NCBI RefSeq assembly: GCF_002008225.1
Contig: NZ_MRDH01000037.1
Coordinates: forward strand, 248,001-312,000
Direction of reading: 5' to 3'
Source: Agrobacterium salinitolerans
GTDB lineage: Bacteria > Pseudomonadota > Alphaproteobacteria > Rhizobiales > Rhizobiaceae
DNA: 64,000 nucleotides
The position numbers were made by a program, and so were the translations under genes. The notes beneath the pieces were generated by a model. It searched no databases and was not told the origin of the DNA. It was given only the letters and a program-made list of their open reading frames with translations. This document shows positions 36,172 through 45,595 of the stretch, piece after piece. Within the stretch, counting starts at the first letter, position 1; each line of letters begins with the position of its first letter.

Positions 36172-36215
36172 AAAAACGAAAACAAAACGAATGTCAAAAG
36201 AAAACAAACGAAACA
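36172..36215. promoter_or_regulatory. Phased AACGAA boxes upstream of glpD
   Basis: AACGAAAA, AACGAATG, AAAGAAAA and AACGAAAC recur at about 11, 11 and 10 bp spacing (CG or AG centres at 36177, 36188, 36199 and 36209), 60-100 bp before the glpD start. Read on the minus strand they are TTTCGTTT-type repeats, a style associated with DeoR-family regulators such as GlpR. The regulator is not in the window. Confidence 0.5.
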
Positions 36216-36285
36216 CGTTCCGGCAAAGGCGAACGGCCGCTGCGCGCCATCCACCGTATGGTCAGCCTCTTACGGGGTCTGTGTT

Positions 36286-36702
36286 TCAGCCATGTGTCCG
36301 AGAAACCTGTTCAAGCTCATAGAGCACGCCGCCCATATCCTTTGGGTGCAGGAAAAGAACGGGATTGCCATGCGCGCCGATCTTCGGCTCGCCGTCACCC
36401 AGAATTCGAACGCCTTTTTTGACGAGATCGTCGCGCGCCGCGACAATGTCAGGCACTTCGAAGCAAAGATGGTGCGTGCCGCCGCCCGGATTTCTCTCGA
36501 GAAAAGCGGCAATCGGCGAATTTTCGCCGAGCGGATAAAGAAGCTCGATCTTGGTATTTTCAGCCTGAATAAAAACCACCGTCACCCCGTGTTGAGGTAG
36601 CGATTGCGGCTCCGAGACCTCTGCGCCAAGTGCGCTGTAGCGGGCAATAGCGGCATCGAGATCGGGCACCGCGATGGCGACGTGATTCAATCTTCCGAAC
36701 AT
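36286..36702 (-). CDS. mce: Methylmalonyl-CoA epimerase
   Basis: A 138-residue vicinal-oxygen-chelate protein; the ATG at 36702 follows GAGGGG. The pattern LNHVAIAVPDLDAAIARYSALGAEVSEPQ, then KIELLYPL with the metal-ligand glutamate, GGTHHLCFEVPDI and a C-terminal YELEQV fits the family. It interconverts (2S)- and (2R)-methylmalonyl-CoA, linking propionyl-CoA carboxylase to the mutase. It starts 13 bp after the mutase stop codon, so the two are co-transcribed. Confidence 0.93.
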   Translation of the reverse strand: MFGRLNHVAIAVPDLDAAIARYSALGAEVSEPQSLPQHGVTVVFIQAENTKIELLYPLGENSPIAAFLERNPGGGTHHLCFEVPDIVAARDDLVKKGVRILGDGEPKIGAHGNPVLFLHPKDMGGVLYELEQVSRTHG

Positions 36703-36715
36703 GGCCGTATTCCCC

Positions 36716-38857
36716 TCACACGTTCCGCCTGACGCCTTCGAGCAGGTCGAGAACCTTGTTGGCCGCATCCATGACATTGGTGCCAGGTCCGAAAATTGCC
36801 GAAACGCCGTGATCGAGCAGAAACTGATAATCCTGCCGTGGAATGACGCCGCCGACCACGACGATGATGTCTTCCGCGCCCTTCTGTTTCAGCGCCTCAA
36901 CCAGCTGCGGCGCCAGCGTCTTATGACCGGCGGCGAGCGACGACATGCCCACCACATGCACCCTGTTCTGAACGGCGATATCCGCCGCTTCAACGGGCGT
37001 CTGGAACAAAGGGCCGGCCAGCACATCGAAACCGATATCGCCGAAGGCGGAGGCTATGACTTTCGCGCCGCGATCATGTCCGTCCTGCCCGAGTTTGGCG
37101 ACCATGATGCGCGGCTTGGTGCCGATCCTCTCAGCAACACCGGAAAGCCGGGCGGAGAGCGTGGCAAGTTCAGGCTCATCCCTATAGGCCTCGCCATAAA
37201 TATCGCTCACCACCTCCGGCACGGCGGCATGGTCACCGAAGACCGCACGCAGTGCATCGGAAATCTCTCCCACCGTGGCGCGGGCGCGGGCGGCGACAAC
37301 GGCGGCTTCGAGAATATTGCCCTTGCCGCTGCGGGCGATCTCGGAAAGTGCCGCCAAGGCGGAGGTCACATCCTTGACATCGCGGCGGCGGCGCGTCTCC
37401 TCAATTCGGCGGATCTGCGCGGCGCGAACGGCGGCATTGTCGATATCGAGAACATCGATATCTTCCTCGTTTTCGAGACGATAACGGTTGACCCCGACGA
37501 TGACCTCCTCGCCCTTGTCCACCGCCGCCTGGCGGCGTGTTGCCGCCTCTTCGATCAGCCGTTTCGGCAGGCCTTCCGCCACCGCCCTGGTCATGCCGCC
37601 AAGCGCCTCCACCTCCTCGATCAGCGCCCAGGCCTTCTCTGCCAGTTCATCGGTCAGGCTCTCGACATAATAGGAACCGGCCAGCGGATCGACGACCTTG
37701 GTGACACCGGTTTCATGCTGGAGGATAAGCTGCGTATTGCGGGCGATGCGGGCGGAAAACTCCGTCGGCAGGGCAATCGCCTCATCGAAGGAATTGGTGT
37801 GCAGCGACTGCGTACCGCCAAGCACGGCGGACATGGCCTCAAACGCGGTGCGGACGATGTTGTTATAGGGGTCCTGCTCCTGAAGCGAGACACCTGACGT
37901 CTGGCAATGGGTGCGCAGCATCAGCGATGACGCTTTTTGCGGCTTGAATTCCTGCATGATGCGCGACCAGAGCAGGCGCGCGGCGCGCAGCTTCGCCGCC
38001 TCCATGAAGAAATTCATGCCGATGGCGAAAAAGAACGACAGACGCCCGGCAAAATCATCGACATTCAGCCCCTTGGCAAGGGCCGCGCGCACATATTCGC
38101 GGCCATCCGCCAGCGTGAAGGCAAGCTCCTGCACCAGCGTCGCCCCCGCTTCCTGCATGTGATAGCCGGAAATGGAGATGGAGTTGAATTTCGGCATCTC
38201 CTTCGCCGTATATTCGATGATATCGGCAATGATCCGCATCGAGGGTTCCGGCGGATATATATAGGTGTTGCGAACCATGAACTCCTTGAGAATGTCATTC
38301 TGGATGGTGCCCGAAAGGGCGGCACGAGGCACCCCCTGCTCTTCCCCCGCAACGATGAAACTGGCGAGCACCGGAATAACCGCGCCATTCATGGTCATCG
38401 ACACCGAGACTTTTTCGAGCGGGATGCCGTCGAACAGGATTTTCATGTCCTCGACGCTGTCGATCGCCACCCCCGCCTTGCCGACATCGCCCTCCACGCG
38501 CGGATGATCGCTGTCATAACCGCGATGGGTGGCGAGATCGAAGGCGACGGAAACGCCCTGCTGACCAGCGGCCAGCGCCTTGCGGTAAAAGGCGTTCGAG
38601 GCTTCCGCCGTGGAGAAACCGGCATATTGGCGGATGGTCCAGGGCCGCCCGGCATACATGGTGGCGCGCGGGCCGCGCGTGAAGGGCGCAAAGCCGGGCA
38701 GGCTGTCGAGATGGGAAATCTTCTGCAGATCGTCAGCCGTATAGAGCGGCTTGACCTCAATGCCCTCCGGCGTGTGCCAGACGAGTGTGTCCGGTGAGCG
38801 CTTCAGCTCCTTTTCGGCAAGCTGCAGCCAATCCCGCACCGTTTTTTCACCCGACAT
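36716..38857 (-). CDS. mcm: Methylmalonyl-CoA mutase (adenosylcobalamin-dependent)
   Basis: A 713-residue single-chain mutase; the ATG at 38857 follows GGGGAG. The N-terminal TIM barrel contains [20 protein letters not shown] and [13 protein letters not shown]. The C-terminal cobalamin domain has [16 protein letters not shown], the DxHxxG motif that supplies the lower axial histidine. It converts (R)-methylmalonyl-CoA to succinyl-CoA. All other enzymes of the route are encoded on this strand nearby, and a cobalamin adenosyltransferase gene lies at 49302. Confidence 0.97.
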   Translation of the reverse strand: MSGEKTVRDWLQLAEKELKRSPDTLVWHTPEGIEVKPLYTADDLQKISHLDSLPGFAPFTRGPRATMYAGRPWTIRQYAGFSTAEASNAFYRKALAAGQQGVSVAFDLATHRGYDSDHPRVEGDVGKAGVAIDSVEDMKILFDGIPLEKVSVSMTMNGAVIPVLASFIVAGEEQGVPRAALSGTIQNDILKEFMVRNTYIYPPEPSMRIIADIIEYTAKEMPKFNSISISGYHMQEAGATLVQELAFTLADGREYVRAALAKGLNVDDFAGRLSFFFAIGMNFFMEAAKLRAARLLWSRIMQEFKPQKASSLMLRTHCQTSGVSLQEQDPYNNIVRTAFEAMSAVLGGTQSLHTNSFDEAIALPTEFSARIARNTQLILQHETGVTKVVDPLAGSYYVESLTDELAEKAWALIEEVEALGGMTRAVAEGLPKRLIEEAATRRQAAVDKGEEVIVGVNRYRLENEEDIDVLDIDNAAVRAAQIRRIEETRRRRDVKDVTSALAALSEIARSGKGNILEAAVVAARARATVGEISDALRAVFGDHAAVPEVVSDIYGEAYRDEPELATLSARLSGVAERIGTKPRIMVAKLGQDGHDRGAKVIASAFGDIGFDVLAGPLFQTPVEAADIAVQNRVHVVGMSSLAAGHKTLAPQLVEALKQKGAEDIIVVVGGVIPRQDYQFLLDHGVSAIFGPGTNVMDAANKVLDLLEGVRRNV

Positions 38858-38990
38858 GCATCTCTCCCCTTCTGCATTTCATTTTAGCACTGTGGCGGCT
38901 GATCGTGACGAAAATCGAACGGCCGCCCGCAGGCCCGCCCCCTTAAACCACTCCGATCCGCATCCGTTCCGCAAAAACGGCCAAAGGTCG

Positions 38991-40994
38991 TCACTCGAAT
39001 TCGAGGATGACTTCATCCACCGCGAGGCTGTCGCCCGGTTTTGCCGCCACCCTGGCAACGCGACCGCGTTTTTCCGCACGCAGGATGTTTTCCATTTTCA
39101 TGGCCTCCACGGTCGCCAGCGCCTGCCCGGCCTCCACCTCTTCGCCCTCACCCACGGAAATACCGGTAATGACGCCCGGCATGGGGCAGAGCAGCAGTTT
39201 GGATGTATCCGGCGGCAGTTTTTCCGGCATCAGCAGCGCCAGTTCCGCCACGCGCGGGCTGCGCACGCGGGCGAGAACATCCATGCCGCACCAGCGCAAG
39301 CGAACCGCTGCGCCTGCAAGATCGACCTTGGCGGCGATGACCTCGCCCGCCACTGTGAACAGCCCAAGGCTTTGGCCGGGACGCCAGCCGGTATCGATGG
39401 TCAGCGCCATCCCATCCTCAAAACGGACCGCCGTACCATCCGCACCGGTTTCGACGCTGACCCCGTGGCGGAGCGCGCCAAACGAAACCACCCAGTCACT
39501 ACCGACAATGCGGCGGTGATTGCCAATGGTGCCGGAAATTTCAACCGCGCGGTTCTGCAGGCGCTGATTGATGATGGCCGCAATGGCGGAAAGCTTGCGC
39601 GCGGCGGCCTCATCCGGCTCGACGCCGGAAAAGCCTTCCGGAAACTCTTCCGCAATAAAGCCCGTCGTCAGGTGGCCGGCGCGGAAACGCTCATGCTGCA
39701 TGACGGCCGACAGGAACGGTAGATTGTGGCCGATGCCTTCAACCTCGAAACGATCCAATGCCTCTCCCATGGCATCGATGGCAGTCGTCCGATCCTTGCC
39801 CCAGCTGCACAGCTTGGCGATCATCGGATCGTAATACATCGAGATTTCGCCGCCTTCGAAAACGCCGGTATCGTTACGGATGACCGTTCTGTTTTCCTGT
39901 TCGCCTTCCTGCGGCGGGCGATAACGCGTCAGCCGGCCAATAGAGGGCAGGAAGTTGCGGTAGGGGTCTTCAGCATAAAGCCGGCTTTCAATCGCCCAGC
40001 CGTTCAGCTTCACATCCGCCTGCCCGAAGGAGAGCTTTTCACCTGACGCCACGCGAATCATCTGTTCGACCAGATCGATGCCGGTAACCAGTTCCGTCAC
40101 CGGATGCTCCACCTGCAGGCGGGTATTCATTTCAAGGAAATAGAAGTTGCGGTCACCATCGACGATGAATTCCACCGTGCCGGCCGAATGGTAACCGACC
40201 GCTCTCGCCAGCGCCACGGCCTGCTCGCCCATGGCCTTGCGGGTCGCTTCGTCCAGAAAGGGTGACGGCGCTTCCTCGATGACCTTCTGGTTCCGCCGCT
40301 GGATCGAGCATTCGCGTTCGCCGAGATAAAGGATATTGCCGTGCTTGTCGCCCAGCACCTGAATTTCGATATGGCGCGGCTGGGTGACGAATTTTTCGAT
40401 GAAGATGCGGTCATCGCCAAAAGACGACTTCGCCTCGTTTTTGGAGGACTGAAAACCCTCGCGCGCTTCGGCATCGTTGAAGGCGATGCGCATGCCTTTG
40501 CCGCCACCGCCGGCCGACGCCTTGATCATGACTGGATAACCGATCTGCGAAGCGATCCTGACCGCCTCATCCGCATCCTCGATCAGCCCCATATGGCCGG
40601 GGACGGTGGAAACGCCCGCTTTCGCGGCCAGTTTCTTGGAGGTGATCTTGTCACCCATGGCCTCGATGGCGCCAACAGGCGGGCCGATGAAGACGACGCC
40701 CGCCTGTTTCAGCGCTTCTGCGAAGACAGCATTTTCCGACAGGAAGCCGTAGCCGGGATGGACCGCATCCGCCCCGGTCTTATTGATGGCCTCCAGAATT
40801 TTGTCGATGACGATATAGGACTGCGACGAGGGGGCCGGGCCGATATGAACGGCCTCATCCGCTTGTCTCACATGCAGCGCATTGGCATCCGCATCCGAAT
40901 AGACCGCGACAGTGGCGATGCCCATCTTCCTGGCCGTCTTGATCACCCGGCAGGCGATCTCGCCGCGATTGGCGATGAGGATTTTCTTGATCAT
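38991..40994 (-). CDS. pccA: Propionyl-CoA carboxylase biotin-carrying alpha subunit
   Basis: A 667-residue protein starting MIKKILIANRGEIACRVIKTARKMGIATVAVYSDAD. The order is a biotin carboxylase domain (ATP-grasp, KASAGGGGKGMRIAF and the RLQVEHPVTE block), a BT-like linker and a C-terminal biotinyl domain with the EAMKM biotinylation lysine about 33 residues from the end. It carboxylates biotin for transfer to propionyl-CoA by PccB. The mutase gene follows after a 133-bp gap. Confidence 0.95.
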   Translation of the reverse strand: MIKKILIANRGEIACRVIKTARKMGIATVAVYSDADANALHVRQADEAVHIGPAPSSQSYIVIDKILEAINKTGADAVHPGYGFLSENAVFAEALKQAGVVFIGPPVGAIEAMGDKITSKKLAAKAGVSTVPGHMGLIEDADEAVRIASQIGYPVMIKASAGGGGKGMRIAFNDAEAREGFQSSKNEAKSSFGDDRIFIEKFVTQPRHIEIQVLGDKHGNILYLGERECSIQRRNQKVIEEAPSPFLDEATRKAMGEQAVALARAVGYHSAGTVEFIVDGDRNFYFLEMNTRLQVEHPVTELVTGIDLVEQMIRVASGEKLSFGQADVKLNGWAIESRLYAEDPYRNFLPSIGRLTRYRPPQEGEQENRTVIRNDTGVFEGGEISMYYDPMIAKLCSWGKDRTTAIDAMGEALDRFEVEGIGHNLPFLSAVMQHERFRAGHLTTGFIAEEFPEGFSGVEPDEAAARKLSAIAAIINQRLQNRAVEISGTIGNHRRIVGSDWVVSFGALRHGVSVETGADGTAVRFEDGMALTIDTGWRPGQSLGLFTVAGEVIAAKVDLAGAAVRLRWCGMDVLARVRSPRVAELALLMPEKLPPDTSKLLLCPMPGVITGISVGEGEEVEAGQALATVEAMKMENILRAEKRGRVARVAAKPGDSLAVDEVILEFE

Positions 40995-41039
40995 GCGGTT
41001 GTTGCCCCTCTTCCCTCAGCGCAAACCCGTGAGTAGTCG

Positions 41040-41417
41040 TCAAATTTCGAAGAAATTCTCGAAGGATTCCGGGAAATTCTGCCGTGCGACACGCTCATCG
41101 ATAACAAGCATCGCCTGATAGGAAAGCGGATCGAAGTTCTTTTCCGCCGGCACCACCTCGCGGCCGAAGAGGAGGTTGAGGCGGGCGGCGTCGAGATTGC
41201 CACGCTCGAAGGGCTCAGGCCCGAAATGGTGCCAGAGCGAGTGCAGGAAGGCGGCATCGATGCGATGCTCCTTGGTGTCGTTGCGAGCCCTTCGGGGTAT
41301 CATCTTGATAGGTGTTACCCCTTTGGGGTTGGCGCGGCGGATGGTGAACTGGACGCCCGTGCTCGGCATGCCGGAGGGAAATCCCTTGTGTTTGGTCATT
41401 TCGGGCAGGTTCGCCAT
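41040..41417 (-). CDS. Unknown protein in the propionate operon
   Basis: A 125-residue soluble protein; the ATG at 41417 follows GGAAGGAC. It contains a basic central stretch (PIKMIPRRARNDTKEHR) and a more conserved-looking C-terminal half with LHSLWHHFGPEPF, LNLLFGREVVPAEKNFDPLSYQAMLVIDE. No domain, signal or membrane segment is recognised. It lies 45 bp before pccA on the same strand, so it should be co-expressed with propionyl-CoA carboxylase and may assist that enzyme, which is inference. Confidence 0.7.
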   Translation of the reverse strand: MANLPEMTKHKGFPSGMPSTGVQFTIRRANPKGVTPIKMIPRRARNDTKEHRIDAAFLHSLWHHFGPEPFERGNLDAARLNLLFGREVVPAEKNFDPLSYQAMLVIDERVARQNFPESFENFFEI

Positions 41418-41429
41418 CTTTTGTCCTTC

Positions 41430-41512
41430 CAGAACATTTCCAGTAAAAGCTGCCTTGCTTTTACGTCCGGAAATGCGTCAATTCAAATAGTTAGAGCGCT
41501 TTTGGCGCTCTA
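41430..41512 (+). repeat. Rhizobial intergenic mosaic (RIME-like) repeat, copy B
   Basis: Read on the plus strand it has CATTTCCAGTAAAAG, then TTTTACGTCCGGAAATGCG and AGAGCGCTTTTGGCGCTCT, the same order as copy A at 31876-31976 on the other strand. The final part is a hairpin. It fills the gap between the GST-like gene and the unknown 41040 gene. Confidence 0.75.
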
Positions 41513-41520
41513 ATCCTTCC

Positions 41521-42417
41521 TTACGCCTTGCCGATCTTGTCTTGCGTCTTCGTCTCGAAGTCGGAGGCGTCGTGGCGCTCATGCAACTGTTCGGACGGAT
41601 CGCCCGAAGTCTTGTTGACGATCACGCCGCGTTTGACCGCCGGGCGTTCGCCGATTTCGAGCGTCCAGCGCATGACGTTCTTGTAACCGTCCGCCTCAAG
41701 GAACGCACCGGCATCGCCATAGGCCTGACCGAGCGCGATCTTGCCATACCACGGCCAGACGGCCATGTCGGCGATGGTATATTCCGAACCCGCCAGATAG
41801 CGGTTTTCAGCCAGGTGCCGGTCCAGCACGTCGAGCTGGCGTTTGACCTCCATCGCGTAACGGTCGATGGCGTATTTGATCTTGATCGGCGCATAGGCGT
41901 AGAAATGGCCGAAACCGCCGCCGAGGAAGGGTGCGGAGCCCATCTGCCAGAACAGCCAGTTCAGTGCCTGCGTGCGGGCATTGCCCTCTTTCGGCAGGAA
42001 AGCGCCGAATTTTTCCGCGAGATAAACGAGGATCGAGCCGCTTTCGAAAACGCGGGTCGGCTCAGCCGTCGAGTGATCCATCAGCGCCGGGATCTTGGAA
42101 TTCGGATTGACGCCGACGAAACCGGAGCCGAACTGGTCGCCCTCGCCGATCTTGATCAGCCAGGCATCATAGTCTGCGTCCTTGTGGCCGGCGGCCAGCA
42201 ATTCTTCCAGCATGATGGTGACCTTCTGGCCGTTCGGCGTCGCCAGCGAATAAAGCTGCAGCGGGTGCTTGCCGACAGGCAGTTCCTTTTCATGGGTGGG
42301 ACCGGCGATAGGGCGGTTGATATTGGCGAACTGGCCGCCATTGCCCTTTTCCCAGGTCCAGACCTTGGGCACTTCATATCCTGCGGGTAAATTATCTGCG
42401 GAGGAATTTTCGGCCAT
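41521..42417 (-). CDS. yghU: Glutathione-dependent disulfide-bond oxidoreductase, GST family (YghU-like)
   Basis: A 298-residue protein; the ATG at 42417 follows AAGGAC. It has a long N-terminal extension (PKVWTWEKGNGGQFANINRPIAGPTHEKELPVGKHPLQLYSLATPNGQKV), a thioredoxin-like GST domain with NPNSKIPALMD and FESGSILVYLAEKFG, and a helical C-terminal domain with ADMAVWPWYG. This is the Nu-class YghU/YfcG layout, which uses two glutathiones for disulfide reduction. It lies within the propionate operon; whether this is functional or incidental is unknown. Confidence 0.92.
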   Translation of the reverse strand: MAENSSADNLPAGYEVPKVWTWEKGNGGQFANINRPIAGPTHEKELPVGKHPLQLYSLATPNGQKVTIMLEELLAAGHKDADYDAWLIKIGEGDQFGSGFVGVNPNSKIPALMDHSTAEPTRVFESGSILVYLAEKFGAFLPKEGNARTQALNWLFWQMGSAPFLGGGFGHFYAYAPIKIKYAIDRYAMEVKRQLDVLDRHLAENRYLAGSEYTIADMAVWPWYGKIALGQAYGDAGAFLEADGYKNVMRWTLEIGERPAVKRGVIVNKTSGDPSEQLHERHDASDFETKTQDKIGKA

Positions 42418-42519
42418 GAAAATGTGTCCTTTTGCTTTTCGGGAGGACATCCGGACATCCGGGCGCCTGAACATCCATATAGTAAGGTGGCCGAAGCATT
42501 TTTCCAGCCCTGCGGCGGA

Positions 42520-44052
42520 TCAGAGCGGAATAGTGTCGTGTTTCTTCCAGCGGGTTTCCACGCTCTTGTTGCGCAGCGACGCAAACGCGCGAGCGATGCG
42601 GCGGCGTGAGGAATGCGGCATGATGACCTCATCGATGAAACCGCGCTCCGCAGCGACGAAGGGATTGGCGAAACGCTCCTCATATTCCTTCGTGCGCGCA
42701 GCGATCTTTTCCGGATCGGAGAGCTCGGAACGATAGAGAATTTCCGCCGCCCCCTTTGCGCCCATCACGGCGATTTCCGCCGTCGGCCAGGCATAATTCA
42801 CATCCGCGCCGATATGTTTGGAGGCCATCACGTCATAAGCGCCGCCATAGGCCTTGCGGGTGATCAGCGTCACCATCGGCACCGTCGCCTCGGAATAGGC
42901 GAACAGAAGTTTCGCGCCGTGCTTGATGACGCCGCCATATTCCTGCGCCGTTCCGGGCAGGAAACCCGGCACATCCACCAGCGTCAGAAGCGGAATGTTG
43001 AAGGCGTCGCAGAAGCGCACGAAACGCGCCGCCTTGCGCGAGGCATCAATATCGAGGCAGCCGGCCAGCACCATCGGCTGGTTGGCGACGACGCCCACCG
43101 TCTGGCCTTCGAGACGGATAAAGCCGGTGATGATGTTGCGGGCGAAAGCTTCCTGCAACTCGAAGAAATCGCCTTCGTCGGCCAGCGCGTGGATCAGTTC
43201 CTTCATGTCATAGGGCTTGCTGGAACTATCAGGGATCAGCGTATCGAGACGTGCTTCCAGCCGCGCCGGATCGTCGTGGAACGGGCGCGCCGGCGGCTTT
43301 TCGCGGTTGTTGAGCGGCAGAAAATCGAACAGCAGCCGCACATGCTCCAGCGTCTCGATGTCGTTTTCATAAGCGCCGTCGGCGACGGAGGATTTTTTCG
43401 TGTGGGTGGAGGCTCCGCCCAATTCTTCCGCCGTAACGATCTCGTTGGTCACGGTTTTGACCACATCCGGCCCGGTCACGAACATGTAGGAGGTATCGCG
43501 CACCATGAAGATGAAATCGGTCATGGCCGGCGAATAGACGGCGCCGCCCGCACAGGGGCCCATGATGACCGATATCTGCGGCACGACGCCAGAGGCGACG
43601 ACATTGCGCTTGAACACATCGGCATAACCGCCGAGCGAGGCCACGCCTTCCTGAATTCTGGCCCCGCCGGAATCGTTGAGGCCGATCACCGGCGCGCCGT
43701 TGCGCACCGCCATATCCATGATCTTGCAGATTTTCTGCGCATGGGTTTCCGACAGCGAACCGCCGAGCACGGTGAAATCCTGCGAAAACACATAGACCTG
43801 TCGGCCATTGATGGTGCCCCAGCCGGTGACGACGCCGTCGCCGGCCACCTTCTGCTCCGCCATGCCGAAATCCACCGCCCGGTGGGTCACGTACATGTCG
43901 TATTCTTCGAAGGAACCTTCATCCAGCAGCACATCGATGCGCTCGCGCGCCGTCAGCTTGCCTTTGGCGTGCTGCGCCTCGATGCGCTTGACGCCGCCGC
44001 CGAGCCGCGCCTCGGCGCGCCGCGTTTCCAATTGCTCCAGAATGCCGGGCAT
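42520..44052 (-). CDS. pccB: Propionyl-CoA carboxylase beta (carboxyltransferase) subunit
   Basis: A 510-residue protein; the ATG at 44052 follows GGAGG. It has two crotonase-like halves with [44 protein letters not shown] and, in the second half, [25 protein letters not shown] (the conserved biotin-binding region), as in acyl-CoA carboxyltransferases. It transfers the carboxyl group from biotin on PccA to propionyl-CoA. It is the first gene of the minus-strand operon and is divergent from the pccR-like regulator. Confidence 0.95.
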   Translation of the reverse strand: MPGILEQLETRRAEARLGGGVKRIEAQHAKGKLTARERIDVLLDEGSFEEYDMYVTHRAVDFGMAEQKVAGDGVVTGWGTINGRQVYVFSQDFTVLGGSLSETHAQKICKIMDMAVRNGAPVIGLNDSGGARIQEGVASLGGYADVFKRNVVASGVVPQISVIMGPCAGGAVYSPAMTDFIFMVRDTSYMFVTGPDVVKTVTNEIVTAEELGGASTHTKKSSVADGAYENDIETLEHVRLLFDFLPLNNREKPPARPFHDDPARLEARLDTLIPDSSSKPYDMKELIHALADEGDFFELQEAFARNIITGFIRLEGQTVGVVANQPMVLAGCLDIDASRKAARFVRFCDAFNIPLLTLVDVPGFLPGTAQEYGGVIKHGAKLLFAYSEATVPMVTLITRKAYGGAYDVMASKHIGADVNYAWPTAEIAVMGAKGAAEILYRSELSDPEKIAARTKEYEERFANPFVAAERGFIDEVIMPHSSRRRIARAFASLRNKSVETRWKKHDTIPL

Positions 44053-44139
44053 GTTTCCTCCATGCGTTTCCTCAAAATCAATAGCTTAGAAAACATTCGC
44101 CTAGAAGCCTTGATCGTGCGCGTATGCGTGCCATAAATA

Positions 44140-44170
44140 TTTGCAATGTTTAATTTTGCAAAGTTGCAAC
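44140..44170. promoter_or_regulatory. Three TTGCAA boxes, candidate PccR operator
   Basis: TTTGCAAT (44140-44147), TTTGCAAA (44155-44162) and GTTGCAAC (44163-44170) lie directly before the regulator start codon in the 118-bp gap shared with pccB. PccR of Rhodobacter sphaeroides is reported to bind paired TTTGCAAA boxes. The spacing here (7 and 0 nt) differs from the reported 4 nt. Confidence 0.75.
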
Positions 44171-45589
44171 ATGGCGACGGAAAAACTCTTCATCGGCCGC
44201 AAGGTTCGCGGCCTTCGCGAAAACGCCCGCGCCACGCAGGCGCAATTTGCCGAGCGGCTTGGTATCTCCGCGAGTTATCTGAACCAGATCGAAAACAACC
44301 AGCGACCCGTTTCGGCCAGCGTTCTGGTGACGCTGGTGGAAAAATTCCAGCTCGACATGGCGGAGCTGGCGACCGGTGAAAGCGACCGGCTGGTTTCCGC
44401 CGTGCGCGAGGCGCTGAAAGACCCGCTATTCCTGAATTACGAGCCTGGGCTCCAGGAATTGAAGTTGATCGCCCAGAACGCGCCGGGTTTTGCCCATGCG
44501 CTGCTGCGCGCCCATCAAGCCTATCGCCAGAACAGCGAGCAGCTGGTGCAGCTGGATGACCGGCTGGGTCGCGGCACCGCGCAGGTGGAAAGAACCCCTT
44601 ACGAGGAGGTGCGCGACTTCTTCCACTTCGTCGACAACTACGTCGCCGAGATCGATCTTCTGGCCGAGGAACTGGCGGAGGAACTGGAGATCGAAGGCGG
44701 CGAGACCTACGGCATTCTGGCGTCGCATCTGCGCAACCGTTATGGCATTCATATCACCCGAACCGAGGCGGCGGACGGCCTGATCCGGCATTTCGATCCC
44801 ACAGGCAAGACGCTTGCCCTCAGCTCCTACATGGCCGCGCCGACACGCTGTTTTCAGCTGGCATTGCAGATCGCCCAGCTTCATGCCGGCGCGACGGTGG
44901 ACAGGGTGCTTTCCGGTGCAGGTTTCCGCAATGCGGAAGCGGCGGAAATCTGTCGTATCGGACTACATAACTATTTCGCCGCCGCCCTCATCCTTCCCTA
45001 TGGCCAATTTCATCGGGCGGCGCAGGAGCTGCGCCACGATCTCGAACTTCTCGCCGTGCGGTACGGTGCGAGCCTCGAACAGGTGGCGCATAGGCTGAGC
45101 ACGCTGCAACGGCCGGGCATGAAGGGCGTGCCGATCTTTTTCGCCAAGATCGACCGCGCCGGCAACATCACCAAACGCCACAGCGCCACGCGGCTGCAAT
45201 TTGCCCGTTTCGGCGCGGCCTGTCCGCTGTGGAATATCCATCAGGCCTTCGAAAGCTCCGACAGGATCGTGCGGCAGCTGGCGGAAACGCCTGACGGCGT
45301 ACGCTATCTTTCCATTGCCACGCAGATCGAGAAAGCCGGCGCGGGTTTCAACACGGATAGACCGCGCTATGCCATCGCGCTCGGCTGCGAAATTTCCCAC
45401 GCGCAGAATTTCGTTTATGCCGATACGCTCGATCTCGGCAATGCGGCCTCCTTCAAACCGATCGGCATATCCTGCCGGGTCTGCGAGAGGGTGGATTGCG
45501 TACAGCGCGCGGTGCCGCCGCTGAAACGCAAGCTGCATTTCGATCATCTGTCGCGCGGGGCCCTACCCTACAGTATCGCCGATTTTTGA
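44171..45589 (+). CDS. pccR: Short-chain acyl-CoA responsive XRE regulator (PccR/ScfR family)
   Basis: A 472-residue protein from the ATG at 44171; an in-frame TTG at 44141 would read through the operator boxes. The N-terminal XRE helix-turn-helix (GLRENARATQAQFAERLGISASYLNQIENNQRPV in sections) is followed by an IrrE-like region with LALSSYMAAPTRCFQLALQIA, and a C-terminal DUF2083-type domain with a cysteine cluster (ISCRVCERVDCVQRA). Family members sense propionyl-CoA-type ligands. Divergence from pccB supports control of the propionate operon and of its own gene. Confidence 0.9.
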   Translation: MATEKLFIGRKVRGLRENARATQAQFAERLGISASYLNQIENNQRPVSASVLVTLVEKFQLDMAELATGESDRLVSAVREALKDPLFLNYEPGLQELKLIAQNAPGFAHALLRAHQAYRQNSEQLVQLDDRLGRGTAQVERTPYEEVRDFFHFVDNYVAEIDLLAEELAEELEIEGGETYGILASHLRNRYGIHITRTEAADGLIRHFDPTGKTLALSSYMAAPTRCFQLALQIAQLHAGATVDRVLSGAGFRNAEAAEICRIGLHNYFAAALILPYGQFHRAAQELRHDLELLAVRYGASLEQVAHRLSTLQRPGMKGVPIFFAKIDRAGNITKRHSATRLQFARFGAACPLWNIHQAFESSDRIVRQLAETPDGVRYLSIATQIEKAGAGFNTDRPRYAIALGCEISHAQNFVYADTLDLGNAASFKPIGISCRVCERVDCVQRAVPPLKRKLHFDHLSRGALPYSIADF

Positions 45590-45595
45590 CCACAC

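Noticed and set aside
41290-41332. Imperfect palindrome inside the unknown gene before pccA
   Set aside because: GGGGTA/TACCCC arms lie within coding sequence and the frame stays open; not enough to call a repeat inserted in the gene.
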